Assembly (NCBI GenBank): GCA_964438715.1
Contig: CAYTLQ010000122.1
Location: 1-14,379 of the forward strand
DNA from: CAYTLQ01 sp964438715
Lineage (GTDB): Bacteria; Bacteroidota; Ignavibacteria; Ignavibacteriales; Ignavibacteriaceae
DNA length: 14,379 nt
Direction: 5' to 3'
In this document: positions 1 to 6,550 of the stretch, piece by piece
How positions within the stretch are numbered: position 1 is the first letter of the stretch
How the letters are laid out: each line of letters begins with the position of its first letter
Made by a program: the position numbers and the translations under genes
The notes under the pieces: generated by a model
The model's database searches: none
What the model was told of the DNA's origin: nothing
Seen by the model: the letters and a program-made list of their open reading frames with translations, nothing else

Positions 1-862
1 TAACTGAGGGTATTGCTCTACTTCCATCATCATACCCGAGAAAATCTTTACTACCGCCTTCGTAGGAATAAAAATCTTTTCTATTATTCATTTCATTATA
101 TCCGTTAGCGGCGCTAAAATCCATAAAGAACCCCTGGGGAAACTCCAGGGTTTGAATCTGTACAAGCCCACCTGAAAAATCAGCCGGTTTATCGGGAGTA
201 AATGTTTTTGCTGTTAAAACATTCTCAATAAGACTTGCGGGAAAAATATCGTATGAAAAACTTTTTTTCTCTGGATCGGTACTTGGCAGGTTTGCTCCAT
301 TCAGCATCGTATTATTATATCTGTCACCGATACCTCGGATATAAGCATATTTGCCGTCCGAAATTGTTACACCCGTCATAGATTTAAGTATATCAGTTCC
401 TGAAGAACTATTATTTTTTTTGATTAATTCAGCGCTCATTCCATCAACAATATTGATAGAATTTTTCTGAATTTTCAGAACGGCTGCCTCTGAATTTTTG
501 AGAGCTTCAGCAGTAATAACAACTTCCTGCATCTGCGTTGCCTGAGTAGTTAGTGAAATATCCAATGTTGTGATTTTACCGTCAGTAATAACAACATTTT
601 CTACGGTCACAGTCTGATAGGAGATATATGATGCCTTCACTGAATAAGTCCCTGCAGGAAGGTTTTTGATTTCATACCTGCCATCTATATCACTTTGAGA
701 TCCCATTTTTGTGTTGACAATCACAATACTAGCGCCAATAAGTTCTTCATTTGTTTCTCTATCGGTGATTTTTCCGGTAAGGGTGCCTTTTCCTTGCGCT
801 AATGACAGGCTTGCAATAAGAGTTAAGAGGACAAAAGCCCCAAAAAAACGATTAAATAACAT
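1..862 (-). CDS. TonB-dependent outer-membrane receptor, N-terminal part (runs off left edge)
   Basis: An open frame of 287 codons reads from an ATG at 862-860 to the window edge with no stop. Residues 1-22 are a signal peptide (hydrophobic core, then LSLA before QGK). Residues about 25-107 form a carboxypeptidase-regulatory-like beta-sandwich (GKITDRETNEELIGASI, then DGRYEIKNLPAGTYSV). Residues about 125-240 form the TonB plug, with the family-typical IRGIGDRYNNTMLNG, FPASLIENV and FSGGLVQI segments. The C-terminal barrel lies outside the window. Such receptors take up large or scarce solutes across the outer membrane using TonB-ExbBD energy; the substrate cannot be read from this part. A Shine-Dalgarno GGAG sits 6 nt before the ATG. 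Upstream lies a Pho-box-like array, so phosphate-starvation control is inferred. The family call is firm; substrate and regulation are not. Confidence 0.93.
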   Translation of the reverse strand, partial: MLFNRFFGAFVLLTLIASLSLAQGKGTLTGKITDRETNEELIGASIVIVNTKMGSQSDIDGRYEIKNLPAGTYSVKASYISYQTVTVENVVITDGKITTLDISLTTQATQMQEVVITAEALKNSEAAVLKIQKNSINIVDGMSAELIKKNNSSSGTDILKSMTGVTISDGKYAYIRGIGDRYNNTMLNGANLPSTDPEKKSFSYDIFPASLIENVLTAKTFTPDKPADFSGGLVQIQTLEFPQGFFMDFSAANGYNEMNNRKDFYSYEGGSKDFLGYDDGSRAIPSV

Positions 863-895
863 TAAACACTCCAAAATTATTTTTCTTCGACGGGA

Positions 896-903
896 CAAAC
901 TTA
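896..903 (-). promoter_or_regulatory. Candidate -10/-7 promoter element of the TonB receptor gene
   Basis: On the minus strand the octamer is TAAGTTTG, matching the TAnnTTTG -7 element known from Bacteroidota promoters. It lies 33 nt upstream of the receptor ATG, and 9 nt separate it from the nearest Pho-box hexamer. In PhoB-activated promoters the Pho box replaces the -35 element and ends roughly 10 bp before the -10, so the placement fits. Whether this organism uses the Bacteroidota-type consensus is an assumption. Confidence 0.4.
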
Positions 904-912
904 CCGCTGGTG

Positions 913-951
913 TGTTAAGAAATTGTTAAGCCATTATTAAGTCTATGTTAA
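913..951 (-). promoter_or_regulatory. Pho-box-like operator: four TTAACA-type hexamers at 11-bp period
   Basis: Read on the minus strand, TTAACA (951-946), TTAATA (940-935), TTAACA (929-924) and TTAACA (918-913) are each separated by exactly 5 nt, giving a strict 11-bp period. Three of the four are preceded by C, producing CTTAACA units with 4-nt linkers. This is the geometry of OmpR/PhoB-family direct-repeat sites: B. subtilis PhoP binds TT(A/C/T)A(C/T)A repeats spaced about 5 nt, and E. coli PhoB binds 7-mers with 4-nt linkers. The array starts 50 nt upstream of the TonB receptor ATG. The pattern is seen directly; the identity of the regulator is inferred from known families. Confidence 0.7.
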
Positions 952-1372
952 CACTACCGTGGGGATTATAAATTACGAGGGAGGATATTTTATAGTGAGT
1001 TACACTTTTTGCGCAGGTTCTGGTTACTTGCTTTTCCCCTACCATTGCTGATCCTTAAAAAGTTATTCTTCTATAACATTAAATTAGCGGCAATAATTTA
1101 TTTACTTAAAATTCTCAATTTGATTGCGACCTCCAAACGGTGGTTTCTAGTTTAATTTATTTCATATTCTCGCTAATACTTTTTATTCGCCGTAATTAGC
1201 ACCCGGTAATTACACCATCTTTGGTGCGCTTATGCTGAGACTTTGTTTTGGATTTTTTCTATGTATTTTGGTATTGTTGATCGAATCTTCCGCGTTAATA
1301 AATATTCGCAACATCTGATTAATTACTGTGGATTCGCAGGAAGTATATCAATATTCTTTTATCGTAAGTTAT
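952..1372. other. Gene-poor intergenic region upstream of the pseudokinase gene
   Basis: This stretch separates two divergent genes. Stops are frequent in all the frames I read, and I found no recognisable gene, tRNA-like fold or rho-independent terminator. Minor structure: a GGGAGG at 979-984 followed by an 18-codon GTG frame (995-1051); a weak 5-bp hairpin GTTAT/ATAAC near 1060-1077; and an imperfect direct repeat, GTAATTAGCACC at 1192-1203 and GTAATTACACC at 1206-1216. The promoter of the pseudokinase gene should lie here, but I see no convincing -35/-10 pair. Another in-frame GTG at 1328 could lengthen the downstream gene by 15 codons. Confidence 0.5.
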
Positions 1373-2113
1373 ATGACAAGTGATTCTCCTAATAAATATC
1401 ACGGTATTTATCAATTGCCTAAAATAATTCAACAAGAATATAAAGACATTGTCGCTCTAAAAACCGTGGGTGCTTATAGCATCATTGAGGCAACGAGTAT
1501 AACTACTTCAAAAAAATATTTAATAAAATCAGTATTTCTCCCGCATTTAACTGATAACTCTCTAGTAACTCGTTTGAAATATGAAACAGAATTACTGTAT
1601 TTACTCAATCACCCCGGAATTATTGGAGAGATAAACAGCGGAGAGGACAATCAATTTTATTTCGTTGTTTTAGAATACTTTACTGCAAAAACTCTTCGAA
1701 GTCTTTTACATTCAGAAACTTTATCGGGATTTCAAAAAAAACAGATAGCCAATTCATTAATTCAAATTGTCAGTTTTATCCATGAAAAAGGTATAATTCA
1801 TAGGAATATTACTCCTGAAAATATTTTGGTCTCAGAAAACATTGAGGTGAAGTTAACCGGTTTTTCTAAGGATAGTTATGCAAAAGAGAGAAATTTAGAA
1901 GAAAAATTTTCTTTATACCGCAATACTAAAACTTATTCGAATCATTCAATAAGCGGTGAGGAAATTTCTAAGGATTCCGATTTATTTTCCCTGGGTTTGA
2001 CGATGCTTGAACTATTTGCCGGCAAAAGTAATTTTAAACAGATAGCCTCTAATGAGAACATTAGTAAGATTAATGTGAATCTTTCAGTTAATGGAGTTGA
2101 GGAACTAATCTAA
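1373..2113 (+). CDS. Serine/threonine kinase-fold protein, probable pseudokinase with short C-lobe
   Basis: From the ATG at 1373 this encodes 246 residues; an in-frame GTG at 1328 would add 15 (numbering here uses that longer form). Neither start has a clear Shine-Dalgarno. The kinase fold is readable: beta-3 lysine K67 (YLIK), alpha-C glutamate E86 ten residues before the P of NHPGII, hinge VVLEYF, catalytic loop HRNITPENIL (158-167), and alpha-F SDLFSLGLTMLELFAGK. Key residues are altered. The HRD aspartate is N160, the following catalytic lysine position is T162, and the DFG motif reads GFS (178-180), so the metal-binding aspartate is gone. The glycine loop has a single clear glycine and the APE segment is not recognisable. 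The protein ends about 40 residues after alpha-F, so helices G to I are largely missing. It has no signal peptide or membrane segment. It probably does not phosphorylate substrates and may act as a scaffold or switch. A decaying kinase gene is the alternative. Confidence 0.8.
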   Translation: MTSDSPNKYHGIYQLPKIIQQEYKDIVALKTVGAYSIIEATSITTSKKYLIKSVFLPHLTDNSLVTRLKYETELLYLLNHPGIIGEINSGEDNQFYFVVLEYFTAKTLRSLLHSETLSGFQKKQIANSLIQIVSFIHEKGIIHRNITPENILVSENIEVKLTGFSKDSYAKERNLEEKFSLYRNTKTYSNHSISGEEISKDSDLFSLGLTMLELFAGKSNFKQIASNENISKINVNLSVNGVEELI

Positions 2114-2158
2114 TCTGTATTTTCAGAATATATTACTTTGATAAAACACTAACTTAGT

Positions 2159-2332
2159 ATGGAGAAAAATCAAAACATAATAAATGATGAAACTTCTTCA
2201 GAATCTCAGACTGAAGACTGGAAACACAACAGAAACAGGGCCAGAATAGTAGGGATTTTCTTTTTTGTGTTAATTATTTTTTGGATTATTGCTTATATTT
2301 ATTTCCGAATAAATTCTGTTCCCTCCATCTGA
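2159..2332 (+). CDS. Small single-pass membrane protein (57 aa), unknown function
   Basis: ATG at 2159-2161, TGA at 2330-2332, 57 residues. Residues 1-21 are polar and acidic (many E, D, S, N, Q). A short basic stretch follows (KHNRNRAR, 22-29), then a strongly hydrophobic segment of about 19 residues (IVGIFFFVLIIFWIIAYIY), then a short tail FRINSVPSI. The basic residues just before the helix predict a cytoplasmic N-terminus by the positive-inside rule. It begins 45 nt after the pseudokinase stop on the same strand, so the two are probably co-transcribed. No good Shine-Dalgarno is visible. I do not recognise a family. The clean polar/basic/hydrophobic layout argues for a real gene, but it is short and could be a chance frame. 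Confidence 0.55.
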   Translation: MEKNQNIINDETSSESQTEDWKHNRNRARIVGIFFFVLIIFWIIAYIYFRINSVPSI

Positions 2333-2492
2333 GTATTGTTCTTTAAGCAGAGATAATATAACAACCTCATTGAATAGAGATTAGAACAATTGATTTTCAA
2401 TGATAAGAGCAGTAGAAGGTAAATTAGCAGAAATCAAATTCTCTCTCAACTGGCCGATATTTTTTACAGATGATATTACCTTTATGATTTGT

Positions 2493-4532
2493 CTATTTTG
2501 CTCTGGTGCCGGGAAGTACATTCTCTGAAACTGTTAAAACCTGCAAACCACCATCGTTTGTTTCAACGGCCAATACCATACCCTGGGATTCCATCCCCAT
2601 AAGTTTTGCCGGTTTAAGATTAGCTACAATGATAACCCTCTTACCAATTAATTCTTCAGGTTTATAACTTTTTGCAATACCTGCCAAAACCTGTCTTTTA
2701 CTTTCACCAGTTGAAATCTGTAGTTTCAGAAGTTTTTCACTTTTCGGTACATTCTCTGCCTGCAATACCTCCCCAACAACAAGTCGAATTTTCATAAAAT
2801 CATCAATGGTAACCATTTCTTCCGGTACTCTCTCCTGTTCAGGAGGCTTTCCAAGACTCTCAATCATTTTATCAATCTCACTATCCTCTATCTTCTTAAA
2901 TAGTATTTCGGGTGTTCCTAAATTATGACCTTCCTGAATGTTTATCTTACCACTAAGATTCCATTCTACAACTTCCATACGAAGTATATTTAATATTTTT
3001 TTAGAAGTAAATGGCAGTACCGGTTGAAATACTTCTGCAAGTGTAAAAATAGTTTGTATGCATACATTAAGCGTTGTAGAACATCTTTCTCTATCGGATT
3101 TAATTGTTTTCCACGGCTCAGAATCGTTAAAGTATTTATTTGCAATTCTGGCCAGATTCATCATCTCTAAGGTTGCATCTTTAATTTTGTATTTTTCTAT
3201 TAATCCGCCAATTTTTGCCGGATATTCCTCAAGTGTATTAAGCATTTGAGAATCATTTGGGTGTAATTCGTAAAGAGCAGGAACCTTTCCTTCAAAATGC
3301 TTAAAAACAAAGGTCAAAGTCCGATTAACAAAATTTCCCAGAATATCGGCAAGTTCATTATTATGTTTTGCCTGAAAATCCTTCCAATAAAAATCGGTAT
3401 CTCGTAACTCCGGCAAATTCAGCGCCAGTGCATAACGAAGCGAGTCGGCAGGGAAAAGATCAAGGAACTCCAAAACATCAATTCCCCAATGACGGCTTTT
3501 GGAAAATTTCTTTCCCTCGAAATTCAGGAATTCATTTGCAGGAACATTTTCGGGTAATACATACTCACCTTCTCCCCCATCATTATGAGCCATTAGAAAT
3601 GCAGGAAAAACAATACAATGAAATACGATATTATCCTTACCTATAAAAGGAATATATCGTGTATTGGGATCCATCCAATATTTTTTCCATAACTCCGGAT
3701 CATTCCGTTGTATAGAGAGTTCTTTAGTGGCAGATATATAACCGAAAACAGCTTCAAACCAAACATAAAGAACTTTACCAACAGCTCCCTCTAAAGGTAC
3801 CGATATGCCCCAATCGAGGTCTCGTGTAATAGCTCTGTCGGTAAGCCCCTCTTTGAACCAGCCGTTACAATATTGTAATACATTGTCCTTCCAACCATAT
3901 TTTTCAGATCTCTCTTTGATATATGTCTCCAGACGCTCCTGAAATTGACCCAAGGGAAAGAACCAATGCTGAGTTTCTTTAAGAACCGGTGTTTTTCCGG
4001 ATATTTTACTTACGGGGCTTTTTAATTCACTGGGGTCGTATAAATTTCCACAATTTTCGCACTCATCACTTCTGGCGCCATCGAAGCCACAACGAGGACA
4101 TGTTCCTTCAACATACCTGTCCGGAAGAAATTTTTTTACCTCCTCATCATAAAATTGTTTGGTGGACTTTGTCTTAAGTATCCCCTGATTATAAAATTCC
4201 AGAAAAAATTCCTTCGCTGTTTCGTGGTGGATTGTGTTGCTCGTTCTTGAGTAAATATCGAAACTCATTCCCAACCGATTAAATGCTTCCCGATTTGCAG
4301 AATGGTATCTGTCTATAATAGTCTTGGGTGAAACTTTTTCATTATCGGCAGAAATGGTAATTGGCACTCCGTGTTCATCAGAACCGCATATATAGAGAAT
4401 ATCTGAGCCTTTAAGACGATGATAGCGAACGAAAATATCAGATGGTAGATAGGCTCCGGAAATGTGTCCTAAATGAATTCGCCCATTTGCGTAGGGAAGT
4501 GCTGCTGTTACCAGTATTTTTTCTGTATTCAA
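2493..4532 (-). CDS. metG: Methionyl-tRNA synthetase
   Basis: 679 residues. The enzyme charges tRNA-Met with methionine using ATP in the cytoplasm. Class I motifs are present: the HIGH motif as HLGH (20-23) and KMSKS as KFSKS (342-346). Between them lies a zinc knuckle with C145, C148, C158 and C161 (CPRC and CENC), placing it in the four-cysteine MetG type. The anticodon-binding helical domain follows. From about residue 583 there is a C-terminal OB-fold tRNA-binding domain of the EMAP/Trbp111 type (IDDFMKIRLVVGEV, KSEKLLKLQI, NLKPAKLMGMESQGM), which dimerises the bacterial enzyme. Length matches the E. coli enzyme (about 677). The start is ATG, with the catalytic fold beginning at residue 5. 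It is divergent from the DUF1207-like gene across a 99-nt gap, and its 3' end faces the small membrane protein gene. Confidence 0.98.
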   Translation of the reverse strand: MNTEKILVTAALPYANGRIHLGHISGAYLPSDIFVRYHRLKGSDILYICGSDEHGVPITISADNEKVSPKTIIDRYHSANREAFNRLGMSFDIYSRTSNTIHHETAKEFFLEFYNQGILKTKSTKQFYDEEVKKFLPDRYVEGTCPRCGFDGARSDECENCGNLYDPSELKSPVSKISGKTPVLKETQHWFFPLGQFQERLETYIKERSEKYGWKDNVLQYCNGWFKEGLTDRAITRDLDWGISVPLEGAVGKVLYVWFEAVFGYISATKELSIQRNDPELWKKYWMDPNTRYIPFIGKDNIVFHCIVFPAFLMAHNDGGEGEYVLPENVPANEFLNFEGKKFSKSRHWGIDVLEFLDLFPADSLRYALALNLPELRDTDFYWKDFQAKHNNELADILGNFVNRTLTFVFKHFEGKVPALYELHPNDSQMLNTLEEYPAKIGGLIEKYKIKDATLEMMNLARIANKYFNDSEPWKTIKSDRERCSTTLNVCIQTIFTLAEVFQPVLPFTSKKILNILRMEVVEWNLSGKINIQEGHNLGTPEILFKKIEDSEIDKMIESLGKPPEQERVPEEMVTIDDFMKIRLVVGEVLQAENVPKSEKLLKLQISTGESKRQVLAGIAKSYKPEELIGKRVIIVANLKPAKLMGMESQGMVLAVETNDGGLQVLTVSENVLPGTRAK

Positions 4533-4631
4533 GGTGATTCTGCTTACTTTTGCTAAATTAATTTGTTAATATACCATTTTTTCCGATGTTTTTTCGGACT
4601 TTGATACATTTGATAATTTGAGATATAACCC
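4533..4631. promoter_or_regulatory. Divergent promoter region between metG and the DUF1207-like gene
   Basis: This 99-nt AT-rich spacer must carry promoters for both outward-facing genes. It contains a small dyad, TCCGA (4582-4586) and TCGGA (4594-4598), with a 7-nt T-rich loop. The dyad could be an operator or a weak hairpin. Toward the plus-strand gene a TTTG at about 4601-4604 is followed by TAATTTG-like sequence, loosely resembling Bacteroidota promoters but not matching TAnnTTTG exactly. There is no room for a T-box or SAM riboswitch, and none is seen. Confidence 0.3.
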
Positions 4632-5525
4632 GTGTTTAATAGACTACTTTATAAAAAAATACTCTATTGCATTTTAGTTGCCGTGCTCCCGATTTCTGCT
4701 CAGAATAAAAAGTGGCAGAATAATGAGGATGTCTTATTTTTTCCTGAAGGCACACATTTTTTGCCGCTTAGAGCTAATCATCAGGAGGCAAAAGTGGGAG
4801 TTCTTTATTATACTGTTACATCAAATCTCAAGGTTGATGTTGGAAATAATATGGATTTACTGGAAATAAACACCGGAAGTACTTATAGTAGAATGACTTT
4901 CGGTATTGAGTTCATGGCTTACGCATATTCAACAAGCTATGCAGGATATAGACTTCAAATCGACGCTATAGACGGATTTTTTGGTGGAAATGCCACCTAT
5001 TCACTTCGCAACAATAATTCGGTTACATATATCAGGTTCCGTTACATACATAACAGCGCTCATCTGGTTGATGGACACTGGGATGCCACCACTCAGCAAT
5101 GGATTGATGGCAAAACACCTATTCCTTTTACAAGAGACTTTCCTGAAATTTTAGGTGCTTATTCTACCGACTGGAACAAGATAAGCACGAGAATTTATAC
5201 GGGTTTTTCCTGGGCCGCAAGACTGAGACCATCAGGTCTTAAACGCACAATCTATTTTACAGGATTTGAAGCGTACCTTAATGCCGGATTAGGCTCATTT
5301 TTTAATGAACCTGTTCACCCATTTATATCGGTTCATTACTATCTGGCAGGACTACCAAAGTACTCCGGCTCATTTCAGATTCAGGCTGGTATCAAGATTG
5401 GCAAGTGGGAATCAAAAGGATTGAACTTTTATGCATCCTTTTACAATGGGAACAACATTTATAACGAATATTACTACGATAAAATTTCCCGTTTTGGTAT
5501 CGGATTTAGTGTCGATTTCCCCTGA
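4632..5525 (+). CDS. Exported DUF1207-like protein, probable outer-membrane beta-barrel
   Basis: 297 residues. Residues 1-23 are a signal peptide (basic MFNRLLYKK, hydrophobic core, ISA before QNKK). The mature part is rich in alternating aromatic strands and Gly/Asn turns and ends in a short hydrophobic strand, GIGFSVDFP, as outer-membrane barrels do. FFPEGTHFLPLRAN near residue 36 and RFRYIHNSAHLVDG near residue 135 resemble conserved parts of DUF1207, from memory and without a search. No function is established that I can cite. The start is GTG: an in-frame TAA at 4626-4628 leaves no room for a start further upstream, and the signal peptide begins exactly there. No Shine-Dalgarno is visible. 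It is apparently a single-gene unit, since a 101-nt gap precedes the ABC operon. The export and barrel calls are firmer than the family name. Confidence 0.75.
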   Translation: MFNRLLYKKILYCILVAVLPISAQNKKWQNNEDVLFFPEGTHFLPLRANHQEAKVGVLYYTVTSNLKVDVGNNMDLLEINTGSTYSRMTFGIEFMAYAYSTSYAGYRLQIDAIDGFFGGNATYSLRNNNSVTYIRFRYIHNSAHLVDGHWDATTQQWIDGKTPIPFTRDFPEILGAYSTDWNKISTRIYTGFSWAARLRPSGLKRTIYFTGFEAYLNAGLGSFFNEPVHPFISVHYYLAGLPKYSGSFQIQAGIKIGKWESKGLNFYASFYNGNNIYNEYYYDKISRFGIGFSVDFP

Positions 5526-5626
5526 ATTTGCCTTCTATCAAATAATTTTCCCGATTAAATAAAACTTTTTTACCAAATTCATGGTTTTAATCATATTGTC
5601 TAACAGTATTTATTTAAGGCGTTATT

Positions 5627-6550
5627 TTGCAGAACGAAAAAATTATTGAAATTCAATCACTTACAAAAAAATTTAAGGATTTAACAGCCGTAAATGGTCT
5701 AAACCTTAATGTATATCGCGGTGATGTTTTTGGCTTTCTGGGACCAAATGGCGCTGGTAAGAGCACCACAATCAGAATGTTATTATCGTTAATTAAACCC
5801 ACTTCAGGCGATATTAAAATATTTGGGCGGGAACTGAAGCACAACCGCAACCGGATTATGAAAAAAATTGGCGCTATCGTCGAAAAACCCGACTTTTATG
5901 GTTATATAAGCGCATATAAAAACCTGGAAATTCTTGGGAAAATATCGGGTTGTGATACTTCCAGAAAAAAAATAATGGAAGTACTCGAACTGGTGGGACT
6001 CGAAAAACGATTTAAGAGCAAGGTGAAAACATTCTCTCACGGAATGAAACAAAGACTTGGAATTGCACAGGCACTTCTCCACGATCCCGATCTGATTATA
6101 CTAGACGAACCCACAACCGGTCTGGATCCGCAGGGTATGAAAGAAATCCGTGATTTAATAATTCTCCTCAGTAAAGAGAAAAATAAAACCATATTTCTCT
6201 CCTCTCATATTTTGTACGAGGTTGAATTAGTTGCGAACAGAATGATTATAATTAATAAAGGTACAACCGTAGTTGAGGGGTTTGTTAGTGATTTATTAAA
6301 TTCATCAAATTTGCAGGTAACTTTTGAAGTGGATGATCCGGAAAAATTCAGGTCTGTTGTGAATTCAGGTAATTATATTAAAGAAATTGAATCAACAACA
6401 ACCTCCAAAGTGATTGTAAAAATGGAAAAGGATTCGATTAGTTTGTTAAACAAAAAACTCGTTGATGAAGGAGTAGCAGTTTCTTCTATCATTCCTGCCC
6501 GCTCGCTTGAAGAATATTTCCTTCGACTTACCGAGAAGGAGGGGAAATGA
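5627..6550 (+). CDS. ABC transporter ATP-binding protein (BcrA-like)
   Basis: 307 residues; the cytoplasmic ATPase that drives the permease encoded next. Visible motifs: Walker A GPNGAGKST (39-47), a Q-loop region reading IGAIVEKPDFYGYIS with E in place of Q as in BcrA-type exporters, signature FSHGMKQRLGIAQALL (136-151), Walker B LIILDE (156-161), D-loop GLDP, and switch histidine H194 (LSSHIL). After about residue 225 there is a C-terminal alpha/beta extension typical of ABC-2 exporter ATPases. The start is TTG at 5627: an in-frame TAA at 5615-5617 leaves only GGC, GTT, ATT or TTG, so a non-ATG start is forced. An AAGG lies 8 nt before it. The stop overlaps the next start (ATGA). Substrate unknown; bacitracin-type resistance, lipid export and copper-related NosF-like roles all occur in this group. 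Confidence 0.92.
   Translation: MQNEKIIEIQSLTKKFKDLTAVNGLNLNVYRGDVFGFLGPNGAGKSTTIRMLLSLIKPTSGDIKIFGRELKHNRNRIMKKIGAIVEKPDFYGYISAYKNLEILGKISGCDTSRKKIMEVLELVGLEKRFKSKVKTFSHGMKQRLGIAQALLHDPDLIILDEPTTGLDPQGMKEIRDLIILLSKEKNKTIFLSSHILYEVELVANRMIIINKGTTVVEGFVSDLLNSSNLQVTFEVDDPEKFRSVVNSGNYIKEIESTTTSKVIVKMEKDSISLLNKKLVDEGVAVSSIIPARSLEEYFLRLTEKEGK

Noticed and set aside
711..929. 72-codon plus-strand frame
   Set aside because: It is antisense to the signal peptide and first domain of the TonB receptor and runs through the Pho-box-like array; a shadow frame.
913..951. Short regularly spaced repeats as a possible CRISPR or iteron array
   Set aside because: The repeats are only 6-7 nt with 4-5 nt linkers, far too short for CRISPR, and no replication initiator gene is nearby; operator geometry explains them better.
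2041..2160. Possible frameshift explaining the missing C-terminal helices of the kinase-like protein
   Set aside because: Reading on past the stop gives a short frame that soon ends, and I could not recognise any helix G-I pattern in the next 45 nt, so a simple frameshift does not restore the domain.
2335..2390. 8-bp inverted repeat ATTGTTCT / AGAACAAT with a 40-nt loop after the small membrane protein gene
   Set aside because: Long loop, AT-rich stem and no T-run; not convincing as a terminator and plausible by chance.
2416..2482. 7-bp inverted repeat AAGGTAA / TTACCTT between the convergent genes
   Set aside because: The arms are 53 nt apart with no supporting stem or T-tract; expected by chance in AT-rich sequence.
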